Origin: Rudaea sp.
GTDB taxonomy: Bacteria > Pseudomonadota > Gammaproteobacteria > Xanthomonadales > Rhodanobacteraceae
Direction of reading: 5' to 3'
DNA: 64,000 nt
Assembly: GCA_031291055.1 (NCBI GenBank)
Contig: JARLJU010000367.1
Coordinates: 1-64,000, forward strand
The notes beneath the pieces are model-generated. The model worked only from the letters and a program-made list of their open reading frames with translations. It did not search any database and was not told where the DNA came from. The position numbers and the translations under genes are program-made. This document shows, piece by piece, positions 8,761-18,614 of this stretch; positions within the stretch are counted from its first letter, which is position 1, and each line of letters begins with the position of its first letter.

Positions 8761-9507
8761 ATGACAGCTCCGGTTCACGCCAACACGTTCCGCCGCGCCC
8801 TCGTCACCGGGGGCAGCGGCGATATCGGCAGCGCGATCTGCCGTGCGCTCGCGGCACAGGGTTGCTTTGTATACATTCACGCCAACGCGAACCCGCAACG
8901 CGCGCGGATGCAGGTGACGGAGATTGAATTGGCTGGCGGCCGGGCCGAAGCCGTGGCTTTCGATGTGTGCGACTGCGGCGCGACGCACGCCGCGCTGCAA
9001 ACGTTACTGCGGGCTGGTCCGATCGAATTGCTGGTGCACAACGCCGGTGTCCATGACGATGCGCCGATGGCGGGCATGCGCGCGGAGCAGTGGCACCGCG
9101 TGATCGATGTTTCGTTGCACGGCTTTTTCCATGTCGCCCAGCCCTTGCTGCTGCCGATGGCGCGGACGAAATTCGGGCGGATCGTCTGCGTGTCCTCGGT
9201 CGCCGCCGTGCTTGGCAACCGCGGGCAGACGAACTATGCGGCGGCCAAGTCCGCCCTGCACGGCGCGGCAAAATCGCTGGCGCGGGAGATGGCGTCGCGC
9301 GGCGTCACGGTCAACGTCGTCGCGCCCGGGATCATTGCCGGACACCTGGCCGACGCGGCGTTCAGCGCGGAGCAGATCAAGGCGCTGGTGCCGGCCGGCC
9401 GTGCGGGGACAGCCGACGAGGTCGCCGGGCTGGTCGCGTTCCTGTGTTCGACCGAGGCGGCATATATCAACGGCCAGGTAATCGGTATCAACGGTGGCAT
9501 GGTCTGA
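8761..9507 (+). CDS. FabG-type 3-oxoacyl-ACP reductase of the pigment locus
   Basis: A classical short-chain dehydrogenase of 248 residues: cofactor motif TGGSGDIG at 16-23, HNAG at 93-96, catalytic Ser146, Tyr159 and Lys163 (YAAAK), and a C-terminal INGQVIGINGGMV as in FabG. The expected role is NADPH-dependent reduction of the 3-oxoacyl-ACP formed in each polyene elongation. ATG 8761 puts the cofactor motif at the usual distance; ATG 8713 has a stronger ribosome site (GGGGGAAG) but would add an Arg/Cys-rich extension. It is the last gene of the rightward pigment operon. Confidence 0.88.
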   Translation: MTAPVHANTFRRALVTGGSGDIGSAICRALAAQGCFVYIHANANPQRARMQVTEIELAGGRAEAVAFDVCDCGATHAALQTLLRAGPIELLVHNAGVHDDAPMAGMRAEQWHRVIDVSLHGFFHVAQPLLLPMARTKFGRIVCVSSVAAVLGNRGQTNYAAAKSALHGAAKSLAREMASRGVTVNVVAPGIIAGHLADAAFSAEQIKALVPAGRAGTADEVAGLVAFLCSTEAAYINGQVIGINGGMV

Positions 9508-9531
9508 CCGCTTCCGGACGCGGCGTCCAGC

Positions 9532-9560
9532 TTCCTTGATGGCAGCCGTGCCGTTATACT
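9532..9560 (+). promoter_or_regulatory. Probable promoter for the cytochrome c5 gene
   Basis: TATACT at 9555-9560 is a good -10; TTCCTT at 9532-9537 lies 17 bases upstream as a poor -35. The element sits 48 bases after the fabG-like stop and 55 before the GTG start, so the cytochrome gene is probably transcribed on its own. Confidence 0.4.
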
Positions 9561-9614
9561 TTGCCGCCGTTCTTGATCGCCGCGCCGCGATCGCCAACCA
9601 CTCTGGATGAGCCC

Positions 9615-10145
9615 GTGAGCAACCCCGTAAACAATACCGACAAGGTGTTCCTCAAGCACTTTTCGATGCTGATCGGTTTTCTGATACTGGTCATGTTTGC
9701 GCTGATTGGTTTCGCAATGCATCTGTATGCAAACCATCCGCCGCCGCAAAATCCCGAGTACAAGCAGGAAATCCAGGCGCGCATCGCCCCGGTCGGCGGC
9801 GCGTACGCCGGCGATACCGGTCGCGCCGCGCTGCTGGCCGCACAAGATGCGGCAAAGAAGGCAGCCGAAGGCCAGGTCGCCTACGGCGGTACCCTGGATG
9901 GCAAGACCATCTTCGGCGATCTGTGCCAGACCTGTCACACCAACGCCGCCACCGGCGCGCCCGTCCTGAGCGACAAGGCCGCCTGGGCACCGCGGGTTGC
10001 CGAAGGCATCGATACCCTGTTCACCCACGCGATCAACGGCTTTACCGGCAGCAAGGGCACGATGCCAGCAAAAGGCGGCAATCCCTCGCTGACCGATGCG
10101 CAGGTCAAAGCGACCGTGCAATGGATGGTCAGCCAGGTCAAATAA
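9615..10145 (+). CDS. Membrane-anchored cytochrome c5-type protein
   Basis: A 176-residue protein with an N-terminal membrane anchor (FSMLIGFLILVMFALIGFAMHLYA, residues 16-39), a linker of about 60 residues, and one class I cytochrome domain: CQTCH at 104-108 binds haem covalently and the methionine in GTMPAKGGNPSLTD is the likely sixth ligand. Spacing and the CQTCHTNAATGAP context fit the cytochrome c5 family, small electron carriers that feed terminal oxidases from the periplasmic face. GTG 9615 is preferred over the upstream open frame because residues before it look non-coding and GGATGAG precedes it. Confidence 0.88.
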   Translation: MSNPVNNTDKVFLKHFSMLIGFLILVMFALIGFAMHLYANHPPPQNPEYKQEIQARIAPVGGAYAGDTGRAALLAAQDAAKKAAEGQVAYGGTLDGKTIFGDLCQTCHTNAATGAPVLSDKAAWAPRVAEGIDTLFTHAINGFTGSKGTMPAKGGNPSLTDAQVKATVQWMVSQVK

Positions 10146-10190
10146 TCCGCGCTTGTGCGATGCGTTGAAGCGCATCGCACGCGGATTATT
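10141..10190 (+). terminator. Long stem-loop after the cytochrome gene
   Basis: AATAATCCGC (10141-10150) pairs with GCGGATTATT (10181-10190), and GTGCGATGCG (10155-10164) with CGCATCGCAC (10171-10180), giving a 20-pair stem with a four-base bulge (GCTT) and a six-base loop. The cytochrome stop codon lies in the left arm. There is no U-tract, so it may stabilise or process the 3' end rather than terminate. A second hairpin follows at 10194-10214. Confidence 0.7.
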
Positions 10191-10193
10191 TGG

Positions 10194-10214
10194 GTCGGCT
10201 CAGGAAGAGCCGAC
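10194..10214 (+). repeat. Second hairpin, GTCGGCTC / GAGCCGAC
   Basis: A perfect 8-base inverted repeat with a five-base loop follows immediately after the long stem-loop, so the two form a tandem pair in the spacer before the hydrolase gene. No U-tract follows. It could be a mRNA processing or protein-binding structure; function unknown. Confidence 0.5.
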
Positions 10215-10333
10215 GGCGATGGCTTCAGGGACGAATCGGAGCGAGACGACGAGACCGTTTTGTACTCGCTGATCGATGCGCAAGCACCGTGGCCGGCGGC
10301 TACCATCTGCTCATCGGGTATTATGCCGGCGCC

Positions 10334-11035
10334 ATGCCTGTGCAGACCGTCAAACCTCCCGCCGCTTTTCCCGCGGCCGCCGCCGAATTGAGTCTGCCCG
10401 GTCCGGCGGGGCCGCTCGAAGCGGCTATCGCAATACCCGAGCCGGCCTGCGCGCGGGCCGGGGTCGCGATCGTCTGTCACCCGCACCCGCTGCACGGCGG
10501 CAGCATGCGCAACAAAGTGGTGACAATGGTTGCGCGCGCCTTGCGCGAACTCGGGCTGGCCACGGTCGTGTTCAATTTTCGCGGTGTCGGCGCTTCGGCC
10601 GGAGAGTACGACGATGGTCGCGGCGAAACCGAAGATCTGCTTGCCATTGCCGCCTGGGTGCAGCAGGCGCATCCGCAGGATGCGTTGTGGCTGGCGGGAT
10701 TCTCGTTCGGCAGCTATGTCGCTGCGCGCGCGGCGGCGCAGTTGCCGGTGCGCCAGATGATCTCGGTAGCGCCGCCTGTGGGGCGCTGGGATTTTTCCGC
10801 TCTCGCCTCGCCGCTATGCCCGTGGCTGGTGATTCAGGGTGAGGCCGACGAGGTCGTCGACCCTGAAGCCGTTTACGCCTGGGTTGCGGCCCAGGCCGAA
10901 CCGCCAACGCTGATGCGCATGCCTGAAACGGGACATTTTTTCCATCGCCGGCTGATGGATCTGCGCGGTGCGATCAAGAACGGCGTGCGTGCGAATCTGC
11001 CGCCACTCAGCGGGGCTTCCCCGGCGCATGGCTGA
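10334..11035 (+). CDS. Alpha/beta hydrolase (COG2945-like)
   Basis: A 233-residue alpha/beta hydrolase. Visible features are the oxyanion-side block VAIVCHPHPLHGGSM, the strand-turn VVFNFRGVGASAGEYDDG, the nucleophile elbow GFSFGSYVA with its serine, an acid in IQGEADEVVDPEAVY and a late histidine in PETGHFFH. These are the marks of the small COG2945 hydrolases found widely in Proteobacteria, whose substrates are unknown. ATG 10334 starts the conserved part. Its 3' end overlaps the zapE start by eight bases. Confidence 0.82.
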   Translation: MPVQTVKPPAAFPAAAAELSLPGPAGPLEAAIAIPEPACARAGVAIVCHPHPLHGGSMRNKVVTMVARALRELGLATVVFNFRGVGASAGEYDDGRGETEDLLAIAAWVQQAHPQDALWLAGFSFGSYVAARAAAQLPVRQMISVAPPVGRWDFSALASPLCPWLVIQGEADEVVDPEAVYAWVAAQAEPPTLMRMPETGHFFHRRLMDLRGAIKNGVRANLPPLSGASPAHG

Positions 11036-12155
11036 CACGGCCGTGCAGGGCGCGCGCACGACGCCCAGCGACTATTACCGCCGCGGCGTCGCTGCCGGAC
11101 GCTGGGAGGACGATCCGGCGCAACACAGCGCATTGGCGGCGCTGGATCGCATCCATGCCGAACTGATCGCCGCGCACACCGGCGGATCCTGGCAACAGCG
11201 CTGGTGGCGACGTATGCGCTCGCGCCTGCACGCTGACCCGGTCCGCGGTCTGTATCTGTGGGGCGCGGTCGGTCGTGGCAAGACCTTCCTGGTCGACCTG
11301 TTTTTCCAGGCGCTGCCGTTCGAGCAGAAACTGCGCCTGCATTTCCATCGCTTCATGGGACGTGTGCACGCTGGCCTGAACCGCGCCGAGGGGCGGCCCG
11401 ATCCTCTCGAATACGTGGCCACCCAGTTCGCCGCCCAGGCGCGCGTGCTTTGCCTGGACGAGTTCTTCGTCACGGATATCGGCGACGCCATGATTCTGGC
11501 CGGCCTGCTGCGGCATCTGTTCGCGCGCGGCGTCAGCTTGGTCACGACGTCCAACATTGTGCCATCGCAGCTTTATCCCGACGGCCTGCAGCGCGCCAAA
11601 TTCCTGCCGGCAATCGCGCTGATCGAACAACAATGCCAGGTACTGGAACTGCTATCCCCGCAAGACTACCGCTTGCGCGCGCTGACCAGCGCCGGCGTCT
11701 ATTTCACGCCGCTCGGAGAGGTTGCGGAACGCGGGCTGGCCGCCTGTTTCGACCGTATCGCGCCGGGGGCGCGCCGGCCTGAAGAGGTCATCAACATCAA
11801 CGATCGAGCGATTGCGGTCAGGCTCCGCGCCGATGGCGTGATCTGGTTCGATTTCGGCGCCCTATGCGAGGGCCCGCGCGCGGTGGCCGACTACATCGAA
11901 CTGGCGCGCAGCTTCAACACCGTGCTGATTTCGGGAGTGCCGCAATTTTCCGCGCAAACCGACGACGCCGCGCGTCGCTTCGTGGAGCTGGTCGACGAAT
12001 TCTATGATCGCGGCGTGAACCTGGTGCTGTCGGCGGCGACGCCGATCACCCAGCTGTACGAGGGCGAACGCCTGGGCGCGCAATTCGCGCGCACGCAGAG
12101 TCGTCTGATTGAAATGCAGAGCACCGAATATCTTGCCGGCGCGCACCGGCATTGA
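11028..12155 (+). CDS. zapE: ZapE/AFG1-family ATPase
   Basis: A 375-residue P-loop ATPase: Walker A GAVGRGKT at 79-86, Walker B LCLDEFFV near 141-148, followed by the sensor-like VTTSNIVPSQLYPDGLQR and the C-terminal SAATPITQLYEGE. Length and motif order match ZapE (YhcM), which associates with FtsZ late in cell division in E. coli; mitochondrial Afg1 is the eukaryotic relative. ATG 11028 lies inside the end of the hydrolase gene, so the two are probably co-transcribed. Confidence 0.9.
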   Translation: MADTAVQGARTTPSDYYRRGVAAGRWEDDPAQHSALAALDRIHAELIAAHTGGSWQQRWWRRMRSRLHADPVRGLYLWGAVGRGKTFLVDLFFQALPFEQKLRLHFHRFMGRVHAGLNRAEGRPDPLEYVATQFAAQARVLCLDEFFVTDIGDAMILAGLLRHLFARGVSLVTTSNIVPSQLYPDGLQRAKFLPAIALIEQQCQVLELLSPQDYRLRALTSAGVYFTPLGEVAERGLAACFDRIAPGARRPEEVININDRAIAVRLRADGVIWFDFGALCEGPRAVADYIELARSFNTVLISGVPQFSAQTDDAARRFVELVDEFYDRGVNLVLSAATPITQLYEGERLGAQFARTQSRLIEMQSTEYLAGAHRH

Positions 12156-12246
12156 AAGTCTTGCAATGACCAACGGCCCATTGCGGGAGTTGGGCCATAT
12201 TCGTTATCCTAGACTCTCCAGTTCATTATTTACCTGCGGTCTTTTT

Positions 12247-12272
12247 CTGCGCCAAGCTTGACTGAGGCGCAG
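12247..12272. repeat. Inverted repeat upstream of the RND pump operon
   Basis: CTGCGCC (12247-12253) and GGCGCAG (12266-12272) form a perfect 7-base inverted repeat with a 12-base spacer, 45 bases before the adaptor start. It could be a repressor operator or a leader hairpin. No regulator gene lies next to the pump. Confidence 0.4.
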
Positions 12273-12317
12273 TACGCACCCAATGTCTTTTGACCCACTC
12301 TGCACAGAGAGCCGCGC

Positions 12318-13547
12318 ATGTCATCCATCCGCTCGCGTATGTTTGTCCTCTGCGCCGTTGCGGCGGTGCTGGTCACCGGTTGCGGCAAGGCGCCGTCCCA
12401 ACAGCAGCAGCAGATGCCGCCGCCGGAAGTCGGGGTGGTGACCGCAAAAGCACAGGCAGTGCCACTCACCCGCGATCTCGTGGGACGGCTCTCGGCCACG
12501 CGCACCGCCGATGTGCGCGCGCGCGTCGCCGGTGTGCTGCAGAAGCGTGTTTACACCGAAGGCAGCGACGTCAAGGAAGGCCAGCTGTTGTTCCAGATCG
12601 ATCCCGCTCCCTTGCAGGCGGCGCTGAACGCGCAGCTTGCCAATCTGGCCTCGGCACAGGCGACGTACACGAACAACCATGTCGCCGCCGAGCGCGCGCG
12701 TTCGGTGGCCGCCAAGGGCCTGTTGTCGCAAACCGATCGCGACAACGCCGATGCGGCCGAGCGCACTGCCGCTGCCGCCGTGAAGCAGGCCCAGGCCAAC
12801 GTGGACTCTGCCAGGATCAACCTTGGCTATGCCAGCGTGACCGCTCCCATTTCCGGCCGCGCCGGTCAGCAGCAGGTGACCGAGGGCGCCCTCGTGGGCC
12901 AAGGCGATGCAACCCTGCTGACCACGGTCGAGCAGCTCGATCCGATCTACGTCAACTTCACCCAGGCCGTCGGTGACCTCGATGCGCTGCGGCGTGCCGC
13001 TGCCACGGGCAGCGTGCAGCTGGTCGAACAAAACAAGGCCAAGGTCGAGCTGATCCGTGCCGACGGCACACCGTATGGTGCGAGCGGTTCGCTGGATTTT
13101 TCCGATACCGCCGTGGATGCGGCCACCGGTGCGGTGACGCTGCGTGGAAACATCCCGAATGCCGATCACGCTCTGCTGCCGGGACAATACGTCAACGTGC
13201 GCCTGACCATGGGCGATCTCGCGCATGCCTGGCTCGTGTCGCAGCTCGCCGTGCAGCGGGACTCGAATGGACCGTTTGTATTCGTCGTCGCGGCCGACGG
13301 CAAAGTCGTGCAGAAGCGCATCAAGGCCGACAGTGTACACGGGGACAGCTGGATCGTGACCGACGGCCTCGTCGATGGCGACCAGGTCATCGTCTCGGGC
13401 GTGCAGAAAGTGAAACCGGACGCTCCGGCAAAAGCGGTGCCCTGGCAGCCCAACAAGCAGAGCGGGCAGCCAAACGGCACTGCACAAGCCGGCGGGACAG
13501 TGGAGGCCAAGCCGTCTTCCGAAAAGCCAGCTTCCGGCAAGAACTGA
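12318..13547 (+). CDS. RND efflux periplasmic adaptor (AcrA/MexA family)
   Basis: A 409-residue membrane-fusion lipoprotein. The signal peptide ends in a lipobox (LVTGC, Cys22). Then come the barrel-sandwich/lipoyl halves (ARVAGVLQKRVYTEGSDVKEGQ and SVTAPISGRAG), an alanine-rich alpha-hairpin near 85-140, the beta-barrel (LLPGQYVNVRLTMG) and a membrane-proximal end with a Gly/Pro/Ser-rich tail. It would bridge the permease encoded next to an outer-membrane TolC-type channel, which is not encoded here. The permease starts 12 bases downstream, so they form one operon. Confidence 0.92.
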   Translation: MSSIRSRMFVLCAVAAVLVTGCGKAPSQQQQQMPPPEVGVVTAKAQAVPLTRDLVGRLSATRTADVRARVAGVLQKRVYTEGSDVKEGQLLFQIDPAPLQAALNAQLANLASAQATYTNNHVAAERARSVAAKGLLSQTDRDNADAAERTAAAAVKQAQANVDSARINLGYASVTAPISGRAGQQQVTEGALVGQGDATLLTTVEQLDPIYVNFTQAVGDLDALRRAAATGSVQLVEQNKAKVELIRADGTPYGASGSLDFSDTAVDAATGAVTLRGNIPNADHALLPGQYVNVRLTMGDLAHAWLVSQLAVQRDSNGPFVFVVAADGKVVQKRIKADSVHGDSWIVTDGLVDGDQVIVSGVQKVKPDAPAKAVPWQPNKQSGQPNGTAQAGGTVEAKPSSEKPASGKN

Positions 13548-13559
13548 GGAAGCCGGCTC

Positions 13560-16500
13560 ATGCCCAATTTCTTCATCGACCGCCCGATTTTCGCGTGGGT
13601 CATCGCGATTCTGATCACGCTTGGCGGCGTGATCTCGATATTCAACCTCGGCATCGAATCGTATCCGGCCATCGCGCCGCCACAGGTTGCCGTGAGCGCC
13701 AGCTATCAGGGTGCGGACGCAAGCACGGTCGAGAAGACCGTCACCCAGGTCATCGAGCAGCAGCTTACGGGTGTCGATCATCTGATGTACTTCAGTTCTA
13801 CCTCAAGCTCGAACGGCAGCGCCTCGATCACGCTGACCTTCGAACCCGGCACCAGTCCCGACATCGCGCAGGTGCAGACGCAGAACAAGGTTTCGCTGGC
13901 GACGCCGCGTCTGCCCACGGAAGTGACCCAGCAGGGCGTGGTCGTTTCCAAGGTCAATGCCGGCTTCCTCATGGTCGGCATGTTGAAGTCCGACGATGGC
14001 GCCTACGATTCCTATGCGCTGAACAATCTGCTCGCCTCGCAGGTACTCGATCAGATCCAGCGTATTCCCGGCGTGGGCAGCGCGACGCAGTTCGGTTCCG
14101 AATACTCGATGCGCATCTGGCTCGACGCCGACAAGCTTCACGGCTACAGCTTGTCCTCGGCGCAGGTACTGGCCGCGGTGCAGAATCAGAACGTGCAGAT
14201 CGCCGCGGGCTCGCTCGGTGCCGAACCGGCAACCAAGGAAACCGGATTTACCGCGACGGTCGTCGCCGAAGGCCGCTTTTCCACGCCGGAGCAGTTCGAG
14301 AACATCGTCCTGCGCGTGAACGGCAATGGCACCAGTGTGCGCCTGAAGGATGTCGCGCGGGTCGAGCTGGGCCCGTTCAGCTACGGTCACAACGTCAGCT
14401 ACAACAGCCAGCCGGTCGCCGGGTTTGCCGTGCAGTTGCTCACCGGTGCCAATGCGCTCGGCGTGGCCAAGGCAGTCAAGGCCAAGATGCTCGAACTGCA
14501 GCCGAGTTTTCCGCCCGGGGTCTCGTGGTTCGTGCCCTACGACACGTCGGACTTCATCACGATTTCGATCGAGGAGGTCGTACAGACCCTGCTCGAGGCG
14601 ATCGTCCTGGTGTTCCTGGTGATGCTGGTTTTCCTGCAGAACTTCCGCATCACGATAATCCCGACCCTGGTCATTCCGGTCGCGCTGATGGGTGGATTCC
14701 TCGGCATGTATGCGGTCGGCTTCACGATCAACCAGCTCAGTTTGTTCGGCATGGTCCTGGTCATCGGCATCGTCGTCGACGATGCGATCGTCGTGATCGA
14801 GAACGTCGAACGAATAATGGCCGAGGAAGGCTTGTCGCCGAAGGATGCCACGCGCAAGGCGATGGGGCAGATCAGTGGCGCCGTGGTCGCCATCGCCGTC
14901 GTGTTGATGGCGGTATTCATTCCCAGCGCCCTGCAGGCCGGCAGCGTCGGTGCCATCTATCGCCAATTCTGTTTCACGATCGCGATATCCACCGCATTTT
15001 CCGCGTTCCTCGCCCTCGGCTTCACTCCCGCCCTTTGCGCAAGCCTGCTCAAGCCCATTCACGAGACGAAGAAAAACCTCGTTTTCCGCAAGTTCAACGA
15101 GATTTTCAGCTGGACGCAGAAGACCTATACCGGCCATGTTCGCGGTGCTGTGCGCCATGCCGGATTGTGGATGGCGGTGTTCGCCGTCATCGCCGTGCTT
15201 TGCGTCTGGCGCTTCTGGGCATTGCCTGGCAGTTTCCTGCCCGATGAGGACCAGGGCTATGCGCTCGGCATCGTGCAACTGCCGGCAGGGGCGAGCATCG
15301 AGCGCACCAACGAGGTCATGCGCCAGCTCGACACGATTGCACGCAAGAATCCGGCGGTCGACGGCGTGGTCACGGTTTCCGGATTCAGTTTTGTCGGCCA
15401 GGGCGAAAATGTCGGCCTCGCGTTCTTCCGCTTCAAGCCCTGGTCCGACCGCAAGGTAAATGCCGCACAGCTCATTCAGGAGCTCAACGGCGCCATCTTC
15501 ATGGGCATCAAGGATGCGCAGGCGTTCGTGGTCAACCTGCCGACGATCAATGGGCTGGGCCAGTTCGGCGGTTTCGACATGTACCTGCAGGATCGCGCCG
15601 GCGCGGGGCACGACGCGCTGGTCCAGGCGCAGAATCTGCTACTCGGCAAGGCAGCGCAGGAAACCGGCACGCTGACTGGCGTGCGACCGAACGGATTGCA
15701 GGACACGCCACAGCTGTCGATGAAGGTCGACCGCGTGCAGGCGCAATCGATGGGCTTGTCGTTGACGGACGTCTATACGGCCATTCAGCTCATGCTGGCA
15801 CCGGTCTATGTCAATGACTTCTTCTACCAGGGTCGCGTGCTGCGCGTGAACATGCAGGCCGATGCGCCGTTTCGCATGAGTCCGGATGCGCTCGGCAGCT
15901 TCTATCTGCCGAGCACCCTGGCTGCGCCCGCGGCGTCCGGCGTGAACACGCCGCCGGCAATGATCCCGCTCTCCAACGTCGTGCACACCGACTGGTCGAT
16001 GGGCTCGCCAAGCCTCGTGCGCTACAACGGCTATTCCGCGATCGAGATCGTCGGCTCGCAGGCGCCCGGCAAGAGCACCGGCCAGGCGATGAACGCGATG
16101 CAGGACATCATCAAGACCGATCTGCCGAAGGGCTTCAGCTTCGACTGGGCCGGTCAGTCGCTGCAGGAAATCATCTCGGGCAATCAGGCGCCGATGCTGT
16201 ACGCGTTGTCGATCCTGGTCGTGTTCCTGTGCCTGGCGGCCTTGTATGAAAGCTGGTCGATACCGGTTTCCGTGCTGCTGGTGGTACCGCTCGGCATCCT
16301 CGGCGCGGTGCTGGCGACCTGGGCCCGCGGCCTGAACAATGACGTCTATTTCAAGATCGGCATCATCACGATCATCGGTCTGGCGGCGAAGAATGCGATC
16401 CTGATCGTCGAGTTTGCCGTTGCCGAACAACGCGCGGGACGCAAGCTGGGCACCGCTGTGGTCGATGCCGCCCGCTTGCGTCTGCGCCCGATCCTGATGA

Positions 16501-16733
16501 CTTCGTTCGCCTTCATTCTTGGCGTGCTGCCGCTGGCGATTTCGACCGGCGCCGGCGCGAATGCGCGCCATGCCATCGGCACCGGCGTCATCGGCGGCAT
16601 GCTTTTCGCAACCTTCCTGGGCGTCCTGCTGATTCCCGTGTTCTATGTGACCATGCGCCGTCTGCTGGGCGACAAGCTGGAAAGCGCTGAGGAAACACTG
16701 GAAGCCACCCGCGACGAGCATAGTCACGGTTGA
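13560..16733 (+). CDS. RND multidrug efflux permease (AcrB/MexB, HAE1 family)
   Basis: A 1057-residue inner-membrane pump starting MPNFFIDRPIFAWVIAI, the standard HAE1 start. The proton-relay aspartates are seen in IGIVVDDAIVVIENV near residues 406-407, with the partner lysine in AAKNAILIVEFA in the second half; two large periplasmic domains and twelve helices fit the length. It exports hydrophobic compounds from the periplasm or membrane using proton influx. A strong stem-loop at 16787 follows. Substrate range cannot be read from the sequence. Confidence 0.95.
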   Translation: MPNFFIDRPIFAWVIAILITLGGVISIFNLGIESYPAIAPPQVAVSASYQGADASTVEKTVTQVIEQQLTGVDHLMYFSSTSSSNGSASITLTFEPGTSPDIAQVQTQNKVSLATPRLPTEVTQQGVVVSKVNAGFLMVGMLKSDDGAYDSYALNNLLASQVLDQIQRIPGVGSATQFGSEYSMRIWLDADKLHGYSLSSAQVLAAVQNQNVQIAAGSLGAEPATKETGFTATVVAEGRFSTPEQFENIVLRVNGNGTSVRLKDVARVELGPFSYGHNVSYNSQPVAGFAVQLLTGANALGVAKAVKAKMLELQPSFPPGVSWFVPYDTSDFITISIEEVVQTLLEAIVLVFLVMLVFLQNFRITIIPTLVIPVALMGGFLGMYAVGFTINQLSLFGMVLVIGIVVDDAIVVIENVERIMAEEGLSPKDATRKAMGQISGAVVAIAVVLMAVFIPSALQAGSVGAIYRQFCFTIAISTAFSAFLALGFTPALCASLLKPIHETKKNLVFRKFNEIFSWTQKTYTGHVRGAVRHAGLWMAVFAVIAVLCVWRFWALPGSFLPDEDQGYALGIVQLPAGASIERTNEVMRQLDTIARKNPAVDGVVTVSGFSFVGQGENVGLAFFRFKPWSDRKVNAAQLIQELNGAIFMGIKDAQAFVVNLPTINGLGQFGGFDMYLQDRAGAGHDALVQAQNLLLGKAAQETGTLTGVRPNGLQDTPQLSMKVDRVQAQSMGLSLTDVYTAIQLMLAPVYVNDFFYQGRVLRVNMQADAPFRMSPDALGSFYLPSTLAAPAASGVNTPPAMIPLSNVVHTDWSMGSPSLVRYNGYSAIEIVGSQAPGKSTGQAMNAMQDIIKTDLPKGFSFDWAGQSLQEIISGNQAPMLYALSILVVFLCLAALYESWSIPVSVLLVVPLGILGAVLATWARGLNNDVYFKIGIITIIGLAAKNAILIVEFAVAEQRAGRKLGTAVVDAARLRLRPILMTSFAFILGVLPLAISTGAGANARHAIGTGVIGGMLFATFLGVLLIPVFYVTMRRLLGDKLESAEETLEATRDEHSHG

Positions 16734-16786
16734 TCCGGCCTCGACCGATTCGACCACGATCCATTCGAGCGCGCTGAATTGCTGCA

Positions 16787-16814
16787 AAGCGGCGGACACT
16801 GAAATCCGCCGCTT
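16787..16814 (+). terminator. Stem-loop after the RND operon
   Basis: AAGCGGCGGA and TCCGCCGCTT form a perfect 10-base stem with an eight-base loop 54 bases after the permease stop. There is no U-tract, so it may be a weak terminator or a 3' stabilising structure separating the pump operon from icd. Confidence 0.6.
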
Positions 16815-16904
16815 CACCTCGACCGTGCAAACGCGCGACAATAGCGCGACCAAAAAAAGCACCGGCCGCAGCCGCCGGTCATTTCATAATTCTGGGAGGA
16901 ACCC

Positions 16905-18272
<1,368 letters not shown>

Positions 18273-18318
18273 TCCGATGCCGGGTTGCGCGCATCTGAAC
18301 GGCGCGCAGCCCGCTCGA

Positions 18319-18504
18319 TCAACGTAACGCCGCCAGACGCGGCCACGGCCTTTTGCTTTCTTGCTTTTTTTCTTGCGTGCCGCCACCGGCGGCTGCCGCC
18401 TGCCGTTTGGCCGCGATCGCCGCCACCGTGCTCGGCGCGAGATAACCACCGGTAAACAACTGGTCCTGCGCCACCCGACTCAGATTCTTCCAGAAGGTGC
18501 TCAT
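18319..18504 (-). CDS. Small conserved-looking protein, 61 residues
   Basis: ATG 18504 is preceded by GGAGAG at good spacing, and the reading frame ends 47 bases from the icd stop (convergent). The protein begins MSTFWKNLSRVAQDQLFTGG, continues with an alanine-rich helix (STVAAIAAKRQAAAA) and ends in a basic tail rich in Lys/Arg. I do not recognise a family. The good ribosome site and protein-like N-terminus argue it is real; the basic tail could contact nucleic acid or membrane, which is speculation. Confidence 0.55.
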   Translation of the reverse strand: MSTFWKNLSRVAQDQLFTGGYLAPSTVAAIAAKRQAAAAGGGTQEKKQESKRPWPRLAALR

Positions 18505-18614
18505 TGCCTGACTCTCCACGTGTTGCGTGAGGCGCAAGATAAGCCTGGCAAGGCGCTGCGAAAAGCGATAGTTTTGCAAGCCAGACTTGAATTTCCCTCA
18601 AGACGGGTGCCTTG

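Noticed and set aside
12321..13781. 486-codon minus-strand frame over the RND adaptor
   Set aside because: Complement of a certain lipoprotein gene; composition is typical of a shadow frame.
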